Origin: Escarpia spicata
Lineage: Eukaryota; Annelida; Polychaeta; Sabellida; Siboglinidae
NCBI GenBank assembly: GCA_963995525.1
Contig: OZ023213.1
Location: 45,335,794 to 45,399,793, forward strand
DNA: 64,000 bases
Reading direction: 5' to 3'
Part shown: positions 36,810 through 49,290 of the stretch, piece after piece
How positions within the stretch are numbered: the first letter of the stretch is position 1
Layout of the letters: every line of letters starts with the position of its first letter
The notes under the pieces: generated by a model
Told to the model about the DNA's origin: nothing
The model's database searches: none
Seen by the model: only the letters and a program-made list of their open reading frames with translations
Made by a program: the position numbers and the translations under genes

Positions 36810-37341
36810 GTAAGTGTTATTTTATGTCGCTTACTAAGTACGCTACACATAACTAAGGGGGTCATCGCATCAGTTCGCAAAGATAAAAAATCATGGGGTA
36901 ATAAATCACTACACTGGTGCCACCTATGGAGTGAAACATATATTAATTGACAATGACACTAATATGGCCAAGTCCCAGTCCCCGTATTGATAGGGTGAGT
37001 TTGAACAAATTTGTATTGTTTACGGACATAGCGAATTTATAAGACCATCCCTAATGAGCCACCTTGGAATGTAACAAAAATATTTAACCTCTGACACCCA
37101 AAATAAATTTGTTAATACCTTGATTTGTGAAAGTCCTTTGGACCGTTTCACTAAGTCTTGTGAGGTCGTCAGTCAGATTTTACTCTTTACAAACTATTTC
37201 GCTCCTTAACAGTGAGCTTGTGTACTGAAATTGTCAATCAACATCAGGATGTCGCTGGTGTGTCACAGAAATAGTCTCCCTAATGATACAGCAGTTTTCC
37301 TTATAAGCTCATTAGCTTAGTGAAAGAGTCCCTTTGTCCTG

Positions 37342-40300
37342 CATCATACCACACAAGCAGACACATGCTGACATGATTGTAGTAGAATGTCATGATACCA
37401 CACAGGCAGATACACACTGACACGATTGTAGTAGAATGTCATCATTCCACACAAGCAGACACATGCTGACATGATTGTAGTAGAATGTCATGATACCACA
37501 CAGGCAGATACACACTGACACGATTGTAGTAGAATGTCATCATTCCACACAGGCAGACACGCTGACATGATTGTAGTAGAATGTCATCATGCCACACAGA
37601 CAGACACACTGACACGATTGTAGTAGAATGTCATCATTCCACACAAGCAGACACGCTGACATGATTGTAGTAGAATGTCATCATTCCACACAGGCAGACA
37701 CGCTGACATGATTGTAGTAGAATGTCATCATTCCACACAGGCAGACACGCACTGACACGATTGTAGTAGAATGTCATCATTCCACACAGGCAGACACGCA
37801 CTGACACGATTGTAGTAGAATGTCATCATTCCACACAGGCAGACACACACTGACATGATTGTAGTAGAATGTCATCATTCCACACAGGCAGACACACACT
37901 GACATGATTGTAGTAGAATGCCATCATTCCACACAGGCAGACATACACTGTCATGATTGTAGTAGAATGTCATCATTCCACACAGGCAGACGCACACTGT
38001 CATGATTGTAGTAGAATGTCATCATTCCACACAGGCAGACGCCCACTGACATGATTGTAGTAGAATGCCATCATTCCACACAGGCAGACACACACTGACA
38101 TGATTGTAGTAGAATGTCATCATTCCACACAGGCAGATGCACACTGTCATGATTGTAGTAGAATGTCATCATTCCACACAGGCAGACACCCACTGACATG
38201 ATTGTAGTAGAATGTCATCATTCCACACAGACAGACACACACTGACACGATTGTAGTAGAATGTCATCATTCCACACAGACAGACACACACTGACACGAT
38301 TGTAGTAGAATGTCATCATTCCACACAGACAGACACGCTGACACGATTGTAGTAGAATGTCATCATATCACACAGGCAGACACGCTGACATGATTGTAGT
38401 AGAATGTCATCATTCCACACAGGCAGACACACACTGACATGATTGTAGTAGAATGTCATCATCCCACACAGGCAGACACGCACTGACACGATTGTAGTAG
38501 AATGTCATCATACCACACAGGCAGAAACGCTGACATGATTATAGTAGAATGTCATCATTCCACACAGGCAGACACACACTGACATGATTGTAGTAGAATG
38601 TCATCATTCCACACAGGCAGATGCACACTGTCATGATTGTAGTAGAATGTCATCATTCCACACAGGCAGACACAAGCTGACATAATTGTAATAGAATGTA
38701 ATCTACCACACAGGCAGACACGCACTGACATGATTGTAGTAGAATGTCATCATTCCACACAGGCAGACACACATTGACATGATTGTAGTAGAATGTCATC
38801 ATACCACACAGGCAGACGCACACTGTCAAGATTGTAGTGGAATGTCATCATTCCACACAGGCAGACACCCACTGACATGATTGTAGTAGAATGTAATCTA
38901 CCAAACAGGCAGACACGCACTGACATGATTGTAGTAGAATGTCATCATTCCACACAGGCAGACACGCACTGACATGATTGTAGTAAAAAGTAACTATGCC
39001 ACACAGACAGACACGCACTGTCATGATTGTAGTAGAATGTCATCATGCCACACAGACAGACACGCACTGACATGATTGTAGTAGAATGTCATCATGCCAC
39101 ACAGACAGACACACACTGACATGATTGTAGTAGAATGTCATCATTCCACACAGGCAGATGCACACTGTCATGATTGTAGTAGAATGTCATCATTCCAAAC
39201 AGACAGACACGCACTGACATGATTGTAGTAGAATGCCATCATTCCACACAGGCAGACACACACTGACATGATTGTAGTAGAATGTCATCATTACACACAG
39301 GCAGACACGCACTTACATGGTTGTAGTAGAATGTCATCATTCCACACAGGCAGACACGCACTGACACGATTGTAGTAGAATGTCATCATTCCACACAGGC
39401 AGACACACACTGACATGATTGTAGTAGAATGCCATCATTCCACACAGGCAGACATACACTGTCATGATTGTAGTAGAATGTCATCATTCCACACAGGCAG
39501 ACGCACACTGTCATGATTGTAGTAGAATGTCATCATTCCACACAGGCAGACGCCCACTGACATGATTGTAGTAGAATGCCATCATTCCACACAGGCAGAC
39601 ACACACTGACATGATTGTAGTAGAATGTCATCATTCCACACAGGCAGATGCACACTGTCATGATTGTAGTAGAATGTCATCATTCCACACAGGCAGACAC
39701 CCACTGACATGATTGTAGTAGAATGTCATCATTCCACACAGACAGACACACACTGACACGATTGTAGTAGAATGTCATCATTCCACACAGACAGACACAC
39801 ACTGACACGATTGTAGTAGAATGTCATCATTCCACACAGACAGACACGCTGACACGATTGTAGTAGAATGTCATCATATCACACAGGCAGACACTCTGAC
39901 ATGATTGTAGTAGAATGTCATCATTCCACACAGGCAGACACACACTGACATGATTGTAGTAGAATGTCATCATCCCACACAGGCAGACACGCACTGACAC
40001 GATTGTAGTAGAATGTCATCATACCACACAGGCAGAAACGCTGACATGATTATAGTAGAATGTCATCATTCCACACAGGCAGACACACACTGACATGATT
40101 GTAGTAGAATGTCATCATTCCACACAGGCAGATGCACACTGTCATGATTGTAGTAGAATGTCATCATTCCACACAGGCAGACACAAGCTGACATAATTGT
40201 AATAGAATGTAATCTACCACACAGGCAGACACGCACTGACATGATTGTAGTAGAATGTCATCATTCCACACAGGCAGACACACATTGACATGATTGTAGT

Positions 40301-43300
40301 AGAATGTCATCATACCACACAGGCAGACGCACACTGTCAAGATTGTAGTGGAATGTCATCATTCCACACAGGCAGACACCCACTGACATGATTGTAGTAG
40401 AATGTAATCTACCAAACAGGCAGACACGCACTGACATGATTGTAGTAGAATGTCATCATTCCACACAGGCAGACACGCACTGACATGATTGTAGTAAAAA
40501 GTAACTATGCCACACAGACAGACACGCACTGTCATGATTGTAGTAGAATGTCATCATGCCACACAGACAGACACGCACTGACATGATTGTAGTAGAATGT
40601 CATCATGCCACACAGACAGACACACACTGACATGATTGTAGTAGAATGTCATCATTCCACACAGGCAGATGCACACTGTCATGATTGTAGTAGAATGTCA
40701 TCATTCCAAACAGACAGACACGCACTGACATGATTGTAGTAGAATGCCATCATTCCACACAGGCAGACACACACTGACATGATTGTAGTAGAATGTCATC
40801 ATTACACACAGGCAGACACGCACTTACATGGTTGTAGTAGAATGTCATCATTCCACACAGGCAGACACGCACTGACACGATTGTAGTAGAATGTCATCAT
40901 TCCACACAGGCAGACACGCACTGACACGATTGTAGTAGAATGTCATCATTCCACACAGGCAGACACACACTGACATGATTGTAGTAGAATGTCATCATTC
41001 CACACAGGCAGACACACACTGACATGATTGTAGTAGAATGCCATCATTCCACACAGGCAGACATACACTGTCATGATTGTAGTAGAATGTCATCATTCCA
41101 CACAGGCAGACGCACACTGTCATGATTGTAGTAGAATGTCATCATTCCACACAGGCAGACGCCCACTGACATGATTGTAGTAGAATGCCATCATTCCACA
41201 CAGGCAGACACACACTGACATGATTGTAGTAGAATGTCATCATTCCACACAGGCAGATGCACACTGTCATGATTGTAGTAGAATGTCATCATTCCACACA
41301 GGCAGACACCCACTGACATGATTGTAGTAGAATGTCATCATTCCACACAGACAGACACACACTGACACGATTGTAGTAGAATGTCATCATTCCACACAGA
41401 CAGACACACACTGACACGATTGTAGTAGAATGTCATCATTCCACACAGACAGACACGCTGACACGATTGTAGTAGAATGTCATCATATCACACAGGCAGA
41501 CACGCTGACATGATTGTAGTAGAATGTCATCATTCCACACAGGCAGACACACACTGACATGATTGTAGTAGAATGTCATCATCCCACACAGGCAGACACG
41601 CACTGACACGATTGTAGTAGAATGTCATCATACCACACAGGCAGAAACGCTGACATGATTATAGTAGAATGTCATCATTCCACACAGGCAGACACACACT
41701 GACATGATTGTAGTAGAATGTCATCATTCCACACAGGCAGATGCACACTGTCATGATTGTAGTAGAATGTCATCATTCCACACAGGCAGACACAAGCTGA
41801 CATAATTGTAATAGAATGTAATCTACCACACAGGCAGACACGCACTGACATGATTGTAGTAGAATGTCATCATTCCACACAGGCAGACACACATTGACAT
41901 GATTGTAGTAGAATGTCATCATACCACACAGGCAGACGCACACTGTCAAGATTGTAGTGGAATGTCATCATTCCACACAGGCAGACACCCACTGACATGA
42001 TTGTAGTAGAATGTAATCTACCAAACAGGCAGACACGCACTGACATGATTGTAGTAGAATGTCATCATTCCACACAGGCAGACACGCACTGACATGATTG
42101 TAGTAAAAAGTAACTATGCCACACAGACAGACACGCACTGACATGATTGTAGTAGAATGTCATCATGCCACACAGACAGACACGCACTGACATGATTGTA
42201 GTAGAATGTCATCATGCCACACAGACAGACACACACTGACATGATTGTAGTAGAATGTCATCATTCCACACAGGCAGATGCACACTGTCATGATTGTAGT
42301 AGAATGTCATCATTCCAAACAGACAGACACGCACTGACATGATTGTAGTAGAATGCCATCATTCCACACAGGCAGACACACACTGACATGATTGTAGTAG
42401 AATGTCATCATTACACACAGGCAGACACGCACTTACATGGTTGTAGTAGAATGTCATCATGCCACACAGACAGACACGCACTGACATGATTGTAGTAGAA
42501 TGTCATCATGCCACACAGACAGACACACACTGACATGATTGTAGTAGAATGTCATCATTCCACACAGGCAGATGCACACTGTCATGATTGTAGTAGAATG
42601 CCATCATTCCACACAGGCAGACACACACTGACATGATTGTAGTAGAATGTCATCATTACACACAGGCAGACACGCACTTACATGGTTGTAGTAGAATGTC
42701 ATTATTCCACACAGGCATATGCACACTGTCATGATTGTAGTAGAATGTCATCATTCCACACAGACAGACACACACTGACATGATTGTAGTAGAGTGTCAT
42801 CATTCCACACAGACAGACACGCACTGACATGATTGTAGTAGAATGTCATTATTCCACACAGGCAGATGCACACTGTCATGATTGTAGTAGAATGTCATCA
42901 TTCCACACAGACAGACACGCACTGACATGATTGTAGTAGAATGTCATCATTCTACACAGGCAGACACACACTGACATGATTGTAGTAGAATGTCATCATT
43001 CCACACAGGCAGACACACACTGACATGATTGTAGTAGAATGTCATCATTCCACACAGGCAGACACACACTGACATGATTGTAGTAGAATGTCATCATTCC
43101 ACACAGACAGACACACACTGACATGATTGTAGTAGAATGTCATTATTCCACACAGGCAGATGCACACTGTCATGATTGTAGTAGAATGTCATCATTCCAC
43201 ACAGACAGACACACACTGACATGATTGTAGTAGAGTGTCATCATTCCACACAGACAGACATGCACTGACATGATTGTAGTAGAATGTCATTATTCCACAC

Positions 43301-44322
43301 AGGCAGATGCACACTGTCATGATTGTAGTAGAATGTCATCATTCCACACAGACAGACACGCACTGACATGATTGTAGTAGAATGTCATCATTCCACACAG
43401 GCAGACACACACTGACATGATTGTAGTAGAATGTCATCATTCCACACAGGCAGACACCCACTGACATGATTGTAGTAGAATGTCATCATTCCACACAGAC
43501 AGACACACACTGACATGATTGTAGTAGAGTGTCATCATTCCACACAGACAGACATGCACTGACATGATTGTAGTAGAATGTCATTATTCCACACAGGCAG
43601 ATGCACACTGTCATGATTGTAGTAGAATGTCATCATTCCACACAGACAGACACGCACTGACATGATTGTAGTAGAATGTCATCATTCCACACAGGCAGAC
43701 ACACACTGACATGATTGTAGTAGAATGTCATCATTCCACACAGGCAGACACCCACTGACATGATTGTAGTAGAATGCCATCATTCCACACAGGCAGACAC
43801 ACACTGACATGGTTGTAGTAGAATGTCATCATTACACACAGGCAGACACACACTGACATGATTGTAGTAGAATGTCATCATTACACACAGGCAGACACTC
43901 ACTTACATGGTTGTAGTAGAATGTCATTATTCCACACAGGCAGATGCACACTGTCATGATTGTAGTAGAATGTCATCATTCCACACAGACAGACACACAC
44001 TGACATGATTGTAGTAGAGTGTCATTATTCCACACAGGCAGATGCACGCTGTCATGATTGTAGTAGAATGTCATCATTCCACACAGACAGACACGCACTG
44101 ACATGATTGTAGTAGAATGTCATCATTCTACACAGGCAGACACACACTGACATGATTGTAGTAGAATGTCATCATTCCACACAGGCAGACACACACTGAC
44201 ATGATTGTAGTAGAATGTCATCATTACACACAGACAGACACACACTGACATGATTGTAGTAGAATGCCATCATTCCACACAGACAGACATGCACTGACAT
44301 GATTGTAGTAGAATGTCATTTA
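37342..44322 (+). repeat. 49-bp satellite array, about 142 monomers, with higher-order units
   Basis: The monomer is roughly TGATTGTAGTAGAATGTCAT then CATTCCACACAGGCAGACAC and ACACTGACA, 49 bp, with 47-bp variants. Rare variant words mark a higher-order unit. CATATCACAC occurs at 38364, 39875 and 41484; CACAAGCTGACATAATTG at 38671, 40182 and 41791; TAGTAAAAAGTAACTATGCC at 38981, 40492 and 42101. Spacings are 1511 and 1609 bp, the 98-bp difference being exactly two monomers. The 42.4-44.3 kb end has shorter repeating blocks. The TAGTAG in each unit and a length of 1 mod 3 keep ORFs out. It lies within the AUTS2-like intron C-D. Confidence 0.97.
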
Positions 44323-47196
44323 CTTTTTCCTCATAATAGGAATTGTGGTTGGAAAATAAACGAAGTCTGGAAAAATACATCCAAAACAGCTGCCAACCCC
44401 CACCTCCCTCATAAACCTATTCTGTTTAGTACAAAACAGTTTTTATGTTTTTTTACGGTGCCTCGTAACTTAAGAACCAGACAAAAACAAGTTATTTCTG
44501 CCAAAGAAACACCCCGTTTTGTGCCTGCAGTTATTGTCCTGTTGTCATGTCATATGTTGAAAGCGTGTTTTCGTTTATGTATAATGTCACAGTGTGTTAT
44601 AATAACAACAGCAGACCTGCTTTTCAGACACCATTATTCTTGTCTACATATATCTGTTAAAATGCTTTCTCTGTGTGTTTATTTCCCATCACTGTAATCT
44701 TCCACTCAAGTACTTGTAAAAATTGCAGTTAAATTTTGTTTAGGTTATTTTGACTTTCACACAGTTGAGATAAATATTTCCTAGATAGGGGTAAGGTTAT
44801 GTTGGACAGATAATAGTTACATGAATAGGTTGACAGTTGGCTAAATTAGCAGTGAACAGTCTCAATTATTCTCCTGTCACCTTGAATTGACCACTTAATC
44901 CAGATATTCAGATGTGGACACAGTAGAAACCGCCGATTGTGCCCGGAATGTGTGATCTTGTTTATTTTCTGACGTGCATCTATTTCAGCTGTAGTATCAG
45001 AATTAAGAGCCCACTTGCGAACAAAGCACCGTACTTGTAAAGTTTAGGATCTGTGTAGATTTGTTCAACTCAGCATGAAGTGCTCTGCGTTTTGTGAGAT
45101 AACAGGCTAGGTAAACAGCTGGAGATATTACCAATGAGCGATAAGTAGATTGTTAAACATTGGGAGTATACATAACTTCAGATGCGGCACTCCATCAAAG
45201 ATAGGAAGGTAGAGAAATTTTGTACCCTGGAGAATTCCGCAAATTCCAACCATGGAATTTCACAGGTGCCTATGGGTCACTGATGCCACGTGTTGATATA
45301 ATTATTATTTTCCGCTTCACTGAATAAGGAAACTACAACATTTTAGTTGTTGTAACTGAGCAGTTTAACTTATTGAGCAGACGGTATGAACAGATGGGTT
45401 TATTTATATCGAATTGCTAAAGAAGGTGGTTCAGGTTAGGTGCGCTGTATAGATTGATTGCTGGCATCTGGAAGCAAAGGCACCACCAGTGTTATTGATT
45501 GGGTAATTCTGGGGCCATAAGTGGCTAATGAGTTTCACCTATGTCCCTGACACTCGGCAGTCAGTTGCTACAGGTGTGACCCTCAAATAGCAGCTTGAGT
45601 TTGTGCTGAGTGTCTTGTTTATTATTACGCCTGCCAGTTGGCTGCTGATCAAGTTGTTTGTCTTAAATGCCTCCCATAACCACAGGTGTTGAGTGAGAGT
45701 TTATTTTCCAGATAACGGTTTGTTTGTTCAGCCAGCTTTAGGATCTAGGGGGTTCTGGTTATTTGTCCAAACCCTAAAAGGGAGGGCGTGTAAACCTGGT
45801 TTTCCTGGATATGTATGTTTTTTGTTTTGAAGAACGCTGGCGCCATCTGTTGTGATGGCATCATGTCAAATTAACCCTCATTGAAATAGCATACCTACTG
45901 GTTGGTTTGACTGTGCAGTCAGTGTATTGACAGTGTTACTTGAGTATGAGGTGTTTGTATCTCTACACTGGCACTCAAGAAACAATCTACAGTATCATGT
46001 GGAATCTTGAAAAAGATCTTTAAATCTTTCTTCCATTAAGTAATTGTTCACTTGTTCTCGTTTCATTGCATGCCTTTTATCAGCAGACTTATTTTTTGAC
46101 ATGACATAGGGGGTGGGTGGGGGCAGCCCCCTCTTGCTTAACCCTTGCCCTCCCAGTTTAATTTGTCCATGGGGCCAGACCACTATGTTTCACTTCCCTG
46201 ACTGCATCCAAGCATATACATTTTTAGATAACCAATAATACAATTTCACCAGGACAAAACTGCACAACAGCTTTTCCAAGCAGTCAACCTGGCACAATGA
46301 TATTATTGATGTGGAAGAAATAGTAATTAATCCCCCCCCCCACAGCGTGACATGCAAATTAATAGCAGCATTACCCAGCTGCCTTTCAGTGTGGTGTTAG
46401 GATTTTAGGCATGAGTGGGTTGCCTTTTTACTGTGTTTTATGGCACGTTATTGCTGTTCAACATCGCGTCAGTAACACTACGTGTGAATCTTTTGTATTG
46501 AGGTGGGCATGCGATGTCACGCGCATGCATTTGCATGTAATCGGGTCGGCGAACTTTTAAAGCCGTCAAATGCATGGCGGAAATGACAAAGGGCATTGAC
46601 CGTAGAGCAGATGGGACGGGAGCAGGGAAATTAGAAGATGACAATCTGTTGTGATCACTTCAAGTGTATCCGTAGCAAGGGATGATGGTCAGGGATCCGT
46701 CATTGCCTTGTTTCTCCATTGTTGTAACATTACCTGACTGGCTATCTCAAGTATTGCTTATTTGGCGCAGCAATCACAAAGTGTAATGCCGGCTTTTGTG
46801 CAGAAGATAATTGTCTGCTGCATTTGGTAGATGCTAATTGGATGCAAGTGTGTCTGGATTGAACTAAGTGGACCAGATTCTCTCCAACAGATGTGGTGGT
46901 GGCTAATGCTGACAATTAGGATATTGGGGAGGTGATAAGTGATCATGTTATAGCACAATGAATTTTTAAATAATTAATTTAGGACGATCGAGCTTTGTAA
47001 TAATTAATGTCGGTGAATGTGCAGGTTTTTTTGTGTGTAGGATGCTCGTTTTGATGTCCGTAATACAATTTTGTTTACTACCATTCCTTAGATAAATCAT
47101 CCTATATTTAATTAGAATTTGACACATGGAGTTTGAATATTCCAATAAGTCTTAACAATGGCAATATAAATAGTTGAGGCAATATATTTTAGTTCT
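44323..47196 (+). other. Intron C-D after the satellite
   Basis: No exon is supported. After TCATAATAG at 44339 a frame reads ELWLENKRSLEKYIQNS before a stop, but it has no donor and no homology. A near CTCF-type string (CGCCATCTGTTGT) is near 45842. A poly-C run lies near 46331. A CpG-rich patch is at 46430-46640. Confidence 0.5.
46430..46640. promoter_or_regulatory. CpG-rich patch with octamer motif
   Basis: A CpG-dense stretch includes ATTTGCAT (46529-46536), the POU-domain octamer in reverse orientation, overlapping ATGCAT. Candidate enhancer; inference from motifs only. Confidence 0.35.
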
Positions 47197-47245
47197 TATA
47201 TAGTGGAGTATCCAGTCCTCAGGACTGCTCAAAGTGCTTCATCTG
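47197..47245 (+). repeat. Dispersed repeat R2, copy 2
   Basis: Same AGTATCCAGTCCTCAGGACT core as 18188-18260, directly upstream of the LINE relic, so it may be part of a composite insertion. Confidence 0.75.
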
Positions 47246-48745
47246 TTAATGGTGCTAAGGATCCTACCTCCATAGCTGCCATGTGGAAAACACATTTTGA
47301 ATCTTTGCTAAACATTGTCACTACTGATGTGAATATGCAAATTGTGAAAGAGTGTAAAAAATACTCGGAATTTGTATAACGACAATGACATAGACATAAC
47401 ATCTTGCATGGTACAAAATGCTATCAATAAATTGGAGTCTGGTAAAGCATGGGGCAACGATGGGCCATCTGCAGAACACTTTATACATGCAGATAGGTGC
47501 ATATCTGGATACGACTGACAATCTGTTTGGATTCAAGAAGGGACATTCCACTGATCATTGTATTTATGTGTTAAAAATTTTATATGCGTATTCAGTATTA
47601 TAGAAGCTACAACAGTCCTGTGTAGACCTGCTTTTAGACACATCTAAAGCATTTTATAGAGTGGACACTCTTTAGACAATTACTTGATCGAGATGTGCCA
47701 GTCCTACTCGTGCGAATCTTGTTATACTGATACAGAACCCAAATGTTTTGTATTAAATATGGTTCCACAACCTCTCACTTTGTAATGTATCTAACGATGT
47801 TCGACAAGGTGGGATTTTGTCTCCCTACCTATTTACTGTGTACACCAATGATTTAAGCAGTGTGTTAAATAATGCAGGTACAGGATGTCACGTACACAAC
47901 TGCTGCACTAATCATATGTTTTATGCAGACAATTGATGTGTTATTGCGCCTAGTCCCAGTGGTCTTCAGGCTTTGCTGAATATTTGCAAATAATAGTGAA
48001 ATCGATGTATGGTCATCAAAAACTGAAATGCCCAGATATTTATATTAACAGTAGCAAACTTGTGTTTGTTGAAAATACGAAATATTTAGGAGTACTGATA
48101 TGCAATGACCTGAAGGATGATGAAGCTATGTTAAGACATCTGCGTAGCTTTTATGCCAGGTCTAACAGCATTATTTGTAAATTTCACCACCGTTCTGTTG
48201 GTGTTAACTAAATCTGTTTCATGCACATTGTTGTACAATTTATTGTTCCCAACTCTAGATAAATTTTAACAGGGGCATTTATTTAAAACTTAAAGTTGCC
48301 TACAACAATATGCATAGATGGATCCTAGGATACCCTCAATGGATGGATGGGACAATGCAAGTAGCTTGTTTCTTAATAATACTATCGATACTTTTGACAC
48401 CATATTGTGTAAGAATGTTTACGGTTTTAGAAAACGGATTCTCAACATTAACAATGATCTGATAAAGTATATGTACAATTGTTAATGGGCCAATGTCATC
48501 TAGCTGGGCCAAATCTCTGTATATTGTGAAACAGTGATTTGATATCATGTTTTACATATTTCATTATTTTTATAATCTTTTAAAACTTATTTATGAACTT
48601 TATTTAACTTATTCCTTATTTTATTTATGTTATCTATTTATGTGTCTAACTTATCTACTTTTTAAAAAGCTATGTATTTGTTAATTAAATGTGCCAATTG
48701 CCTGTGGGTTTTTTGCCTGAAATAAATGTATTCGTCGTATTCGAT
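47246..48745 (+). pseudogene. Dead non-LTR retrotransposon, reverse transcriptase region
   Basis: RT blocks appear in order across shifting frames: NKLESGKAWGNDGPSAEHF, then FGFKKGHSTDHCIYVLK (47526 on), LLLDTSKAF, DVRQGGILSPYLFTVYTNDL (near 47796), FYADN followed by a stop (47919-47936), KYLGVLICNDLKDD, ARSNSIICKFHHRS, YNNMHRWILGY and KNVYGFRKRI. The catalytic YADD is YADN plus TGA, and several frameshifts are needed to read the blocks. AT-rich 3' sequence to about 48745 looks like its tail. I cannot assign a clade with certainty; Jockey/CR1-like is possible. No endonuclease domain is visible, so it is 5'-truncated. Confidence 0.85.
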
Positions 48746-48994
48746 AAATGTCTAAAAAAGAATTTACAAATACTTTATCTGATCTGGGGGTATGAATTGA
48801 AAAGGTCAATAAGAGGGGTGAGGTGGTGGGTAACTTGTCTATTGTATCGAAATAACCCCTGTAAGATTAGATAAGGCATTGATGGCAAGCTGTTCTGATA
48901 AATATCTTATTATTTATATCCTACTAAATATATCCTGTTTTGCTGATATGAAAACAAGATACAAAATCATGTTTGATTTAATCTGTCACTTATA

Positions 48995-49290
48995 TCAGGC
49001 ACATTAGGCTCAGTGGCTAAGGCACCTTATAAGATGGTTTGAATCCTTGTATTACTGCTTCAAAACTTGGGCAACTTTGTTCACCCCACTGTGGCAGTTT
49101 CTGTTGGAAGAGACACTTTATGCAGTGGACCCTTCTATCTGGTGTCTATGCCAGGGGAAGTGAAAGATCCCACGCAGGGAAATGAATGAGATAAACCTGT
49201 TATGTACTCAAAATAGTCAGTGGTCTCAGTCTACAGAAATATGACTGTTCAAACACTGCAGTGGTCCTAACTGTTACCCATGGCTTGTTA
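48995..49290 (+). mobile_element. tRNA-derived SINE
   Basis: TTAGGCTCAGTGGCTAAGGC (A box, about 49004-49023) and GGTTTGAATCC (B box, 49036-49046) have the spacing of a tRNA-type Pol III promoter. The acceptor and anticodon arms are not tRNA-like, and a long non-tRNA body follows. A related fragment is at 28040-28130. Confidence 0.65.

Noticed and set aside
37342..44322. CRISPR array
   Set aside because: Repeats are contiguous 49-bp satellite monomers with no unique spacers, in a eukaryotic intron.
44339..44417. Possible cassette exon reading ELWLENKRSLEKYIQNS
   Set aside because: Runs into a stop with no donor site, sits at the satellite edge, and has no homology that I recognise.
49004..49046. 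Functional tRNA gene
   Set aside because: A and B boxes are present but the cloverleaf stems do not pair; fits a tRNA-derived SINE.
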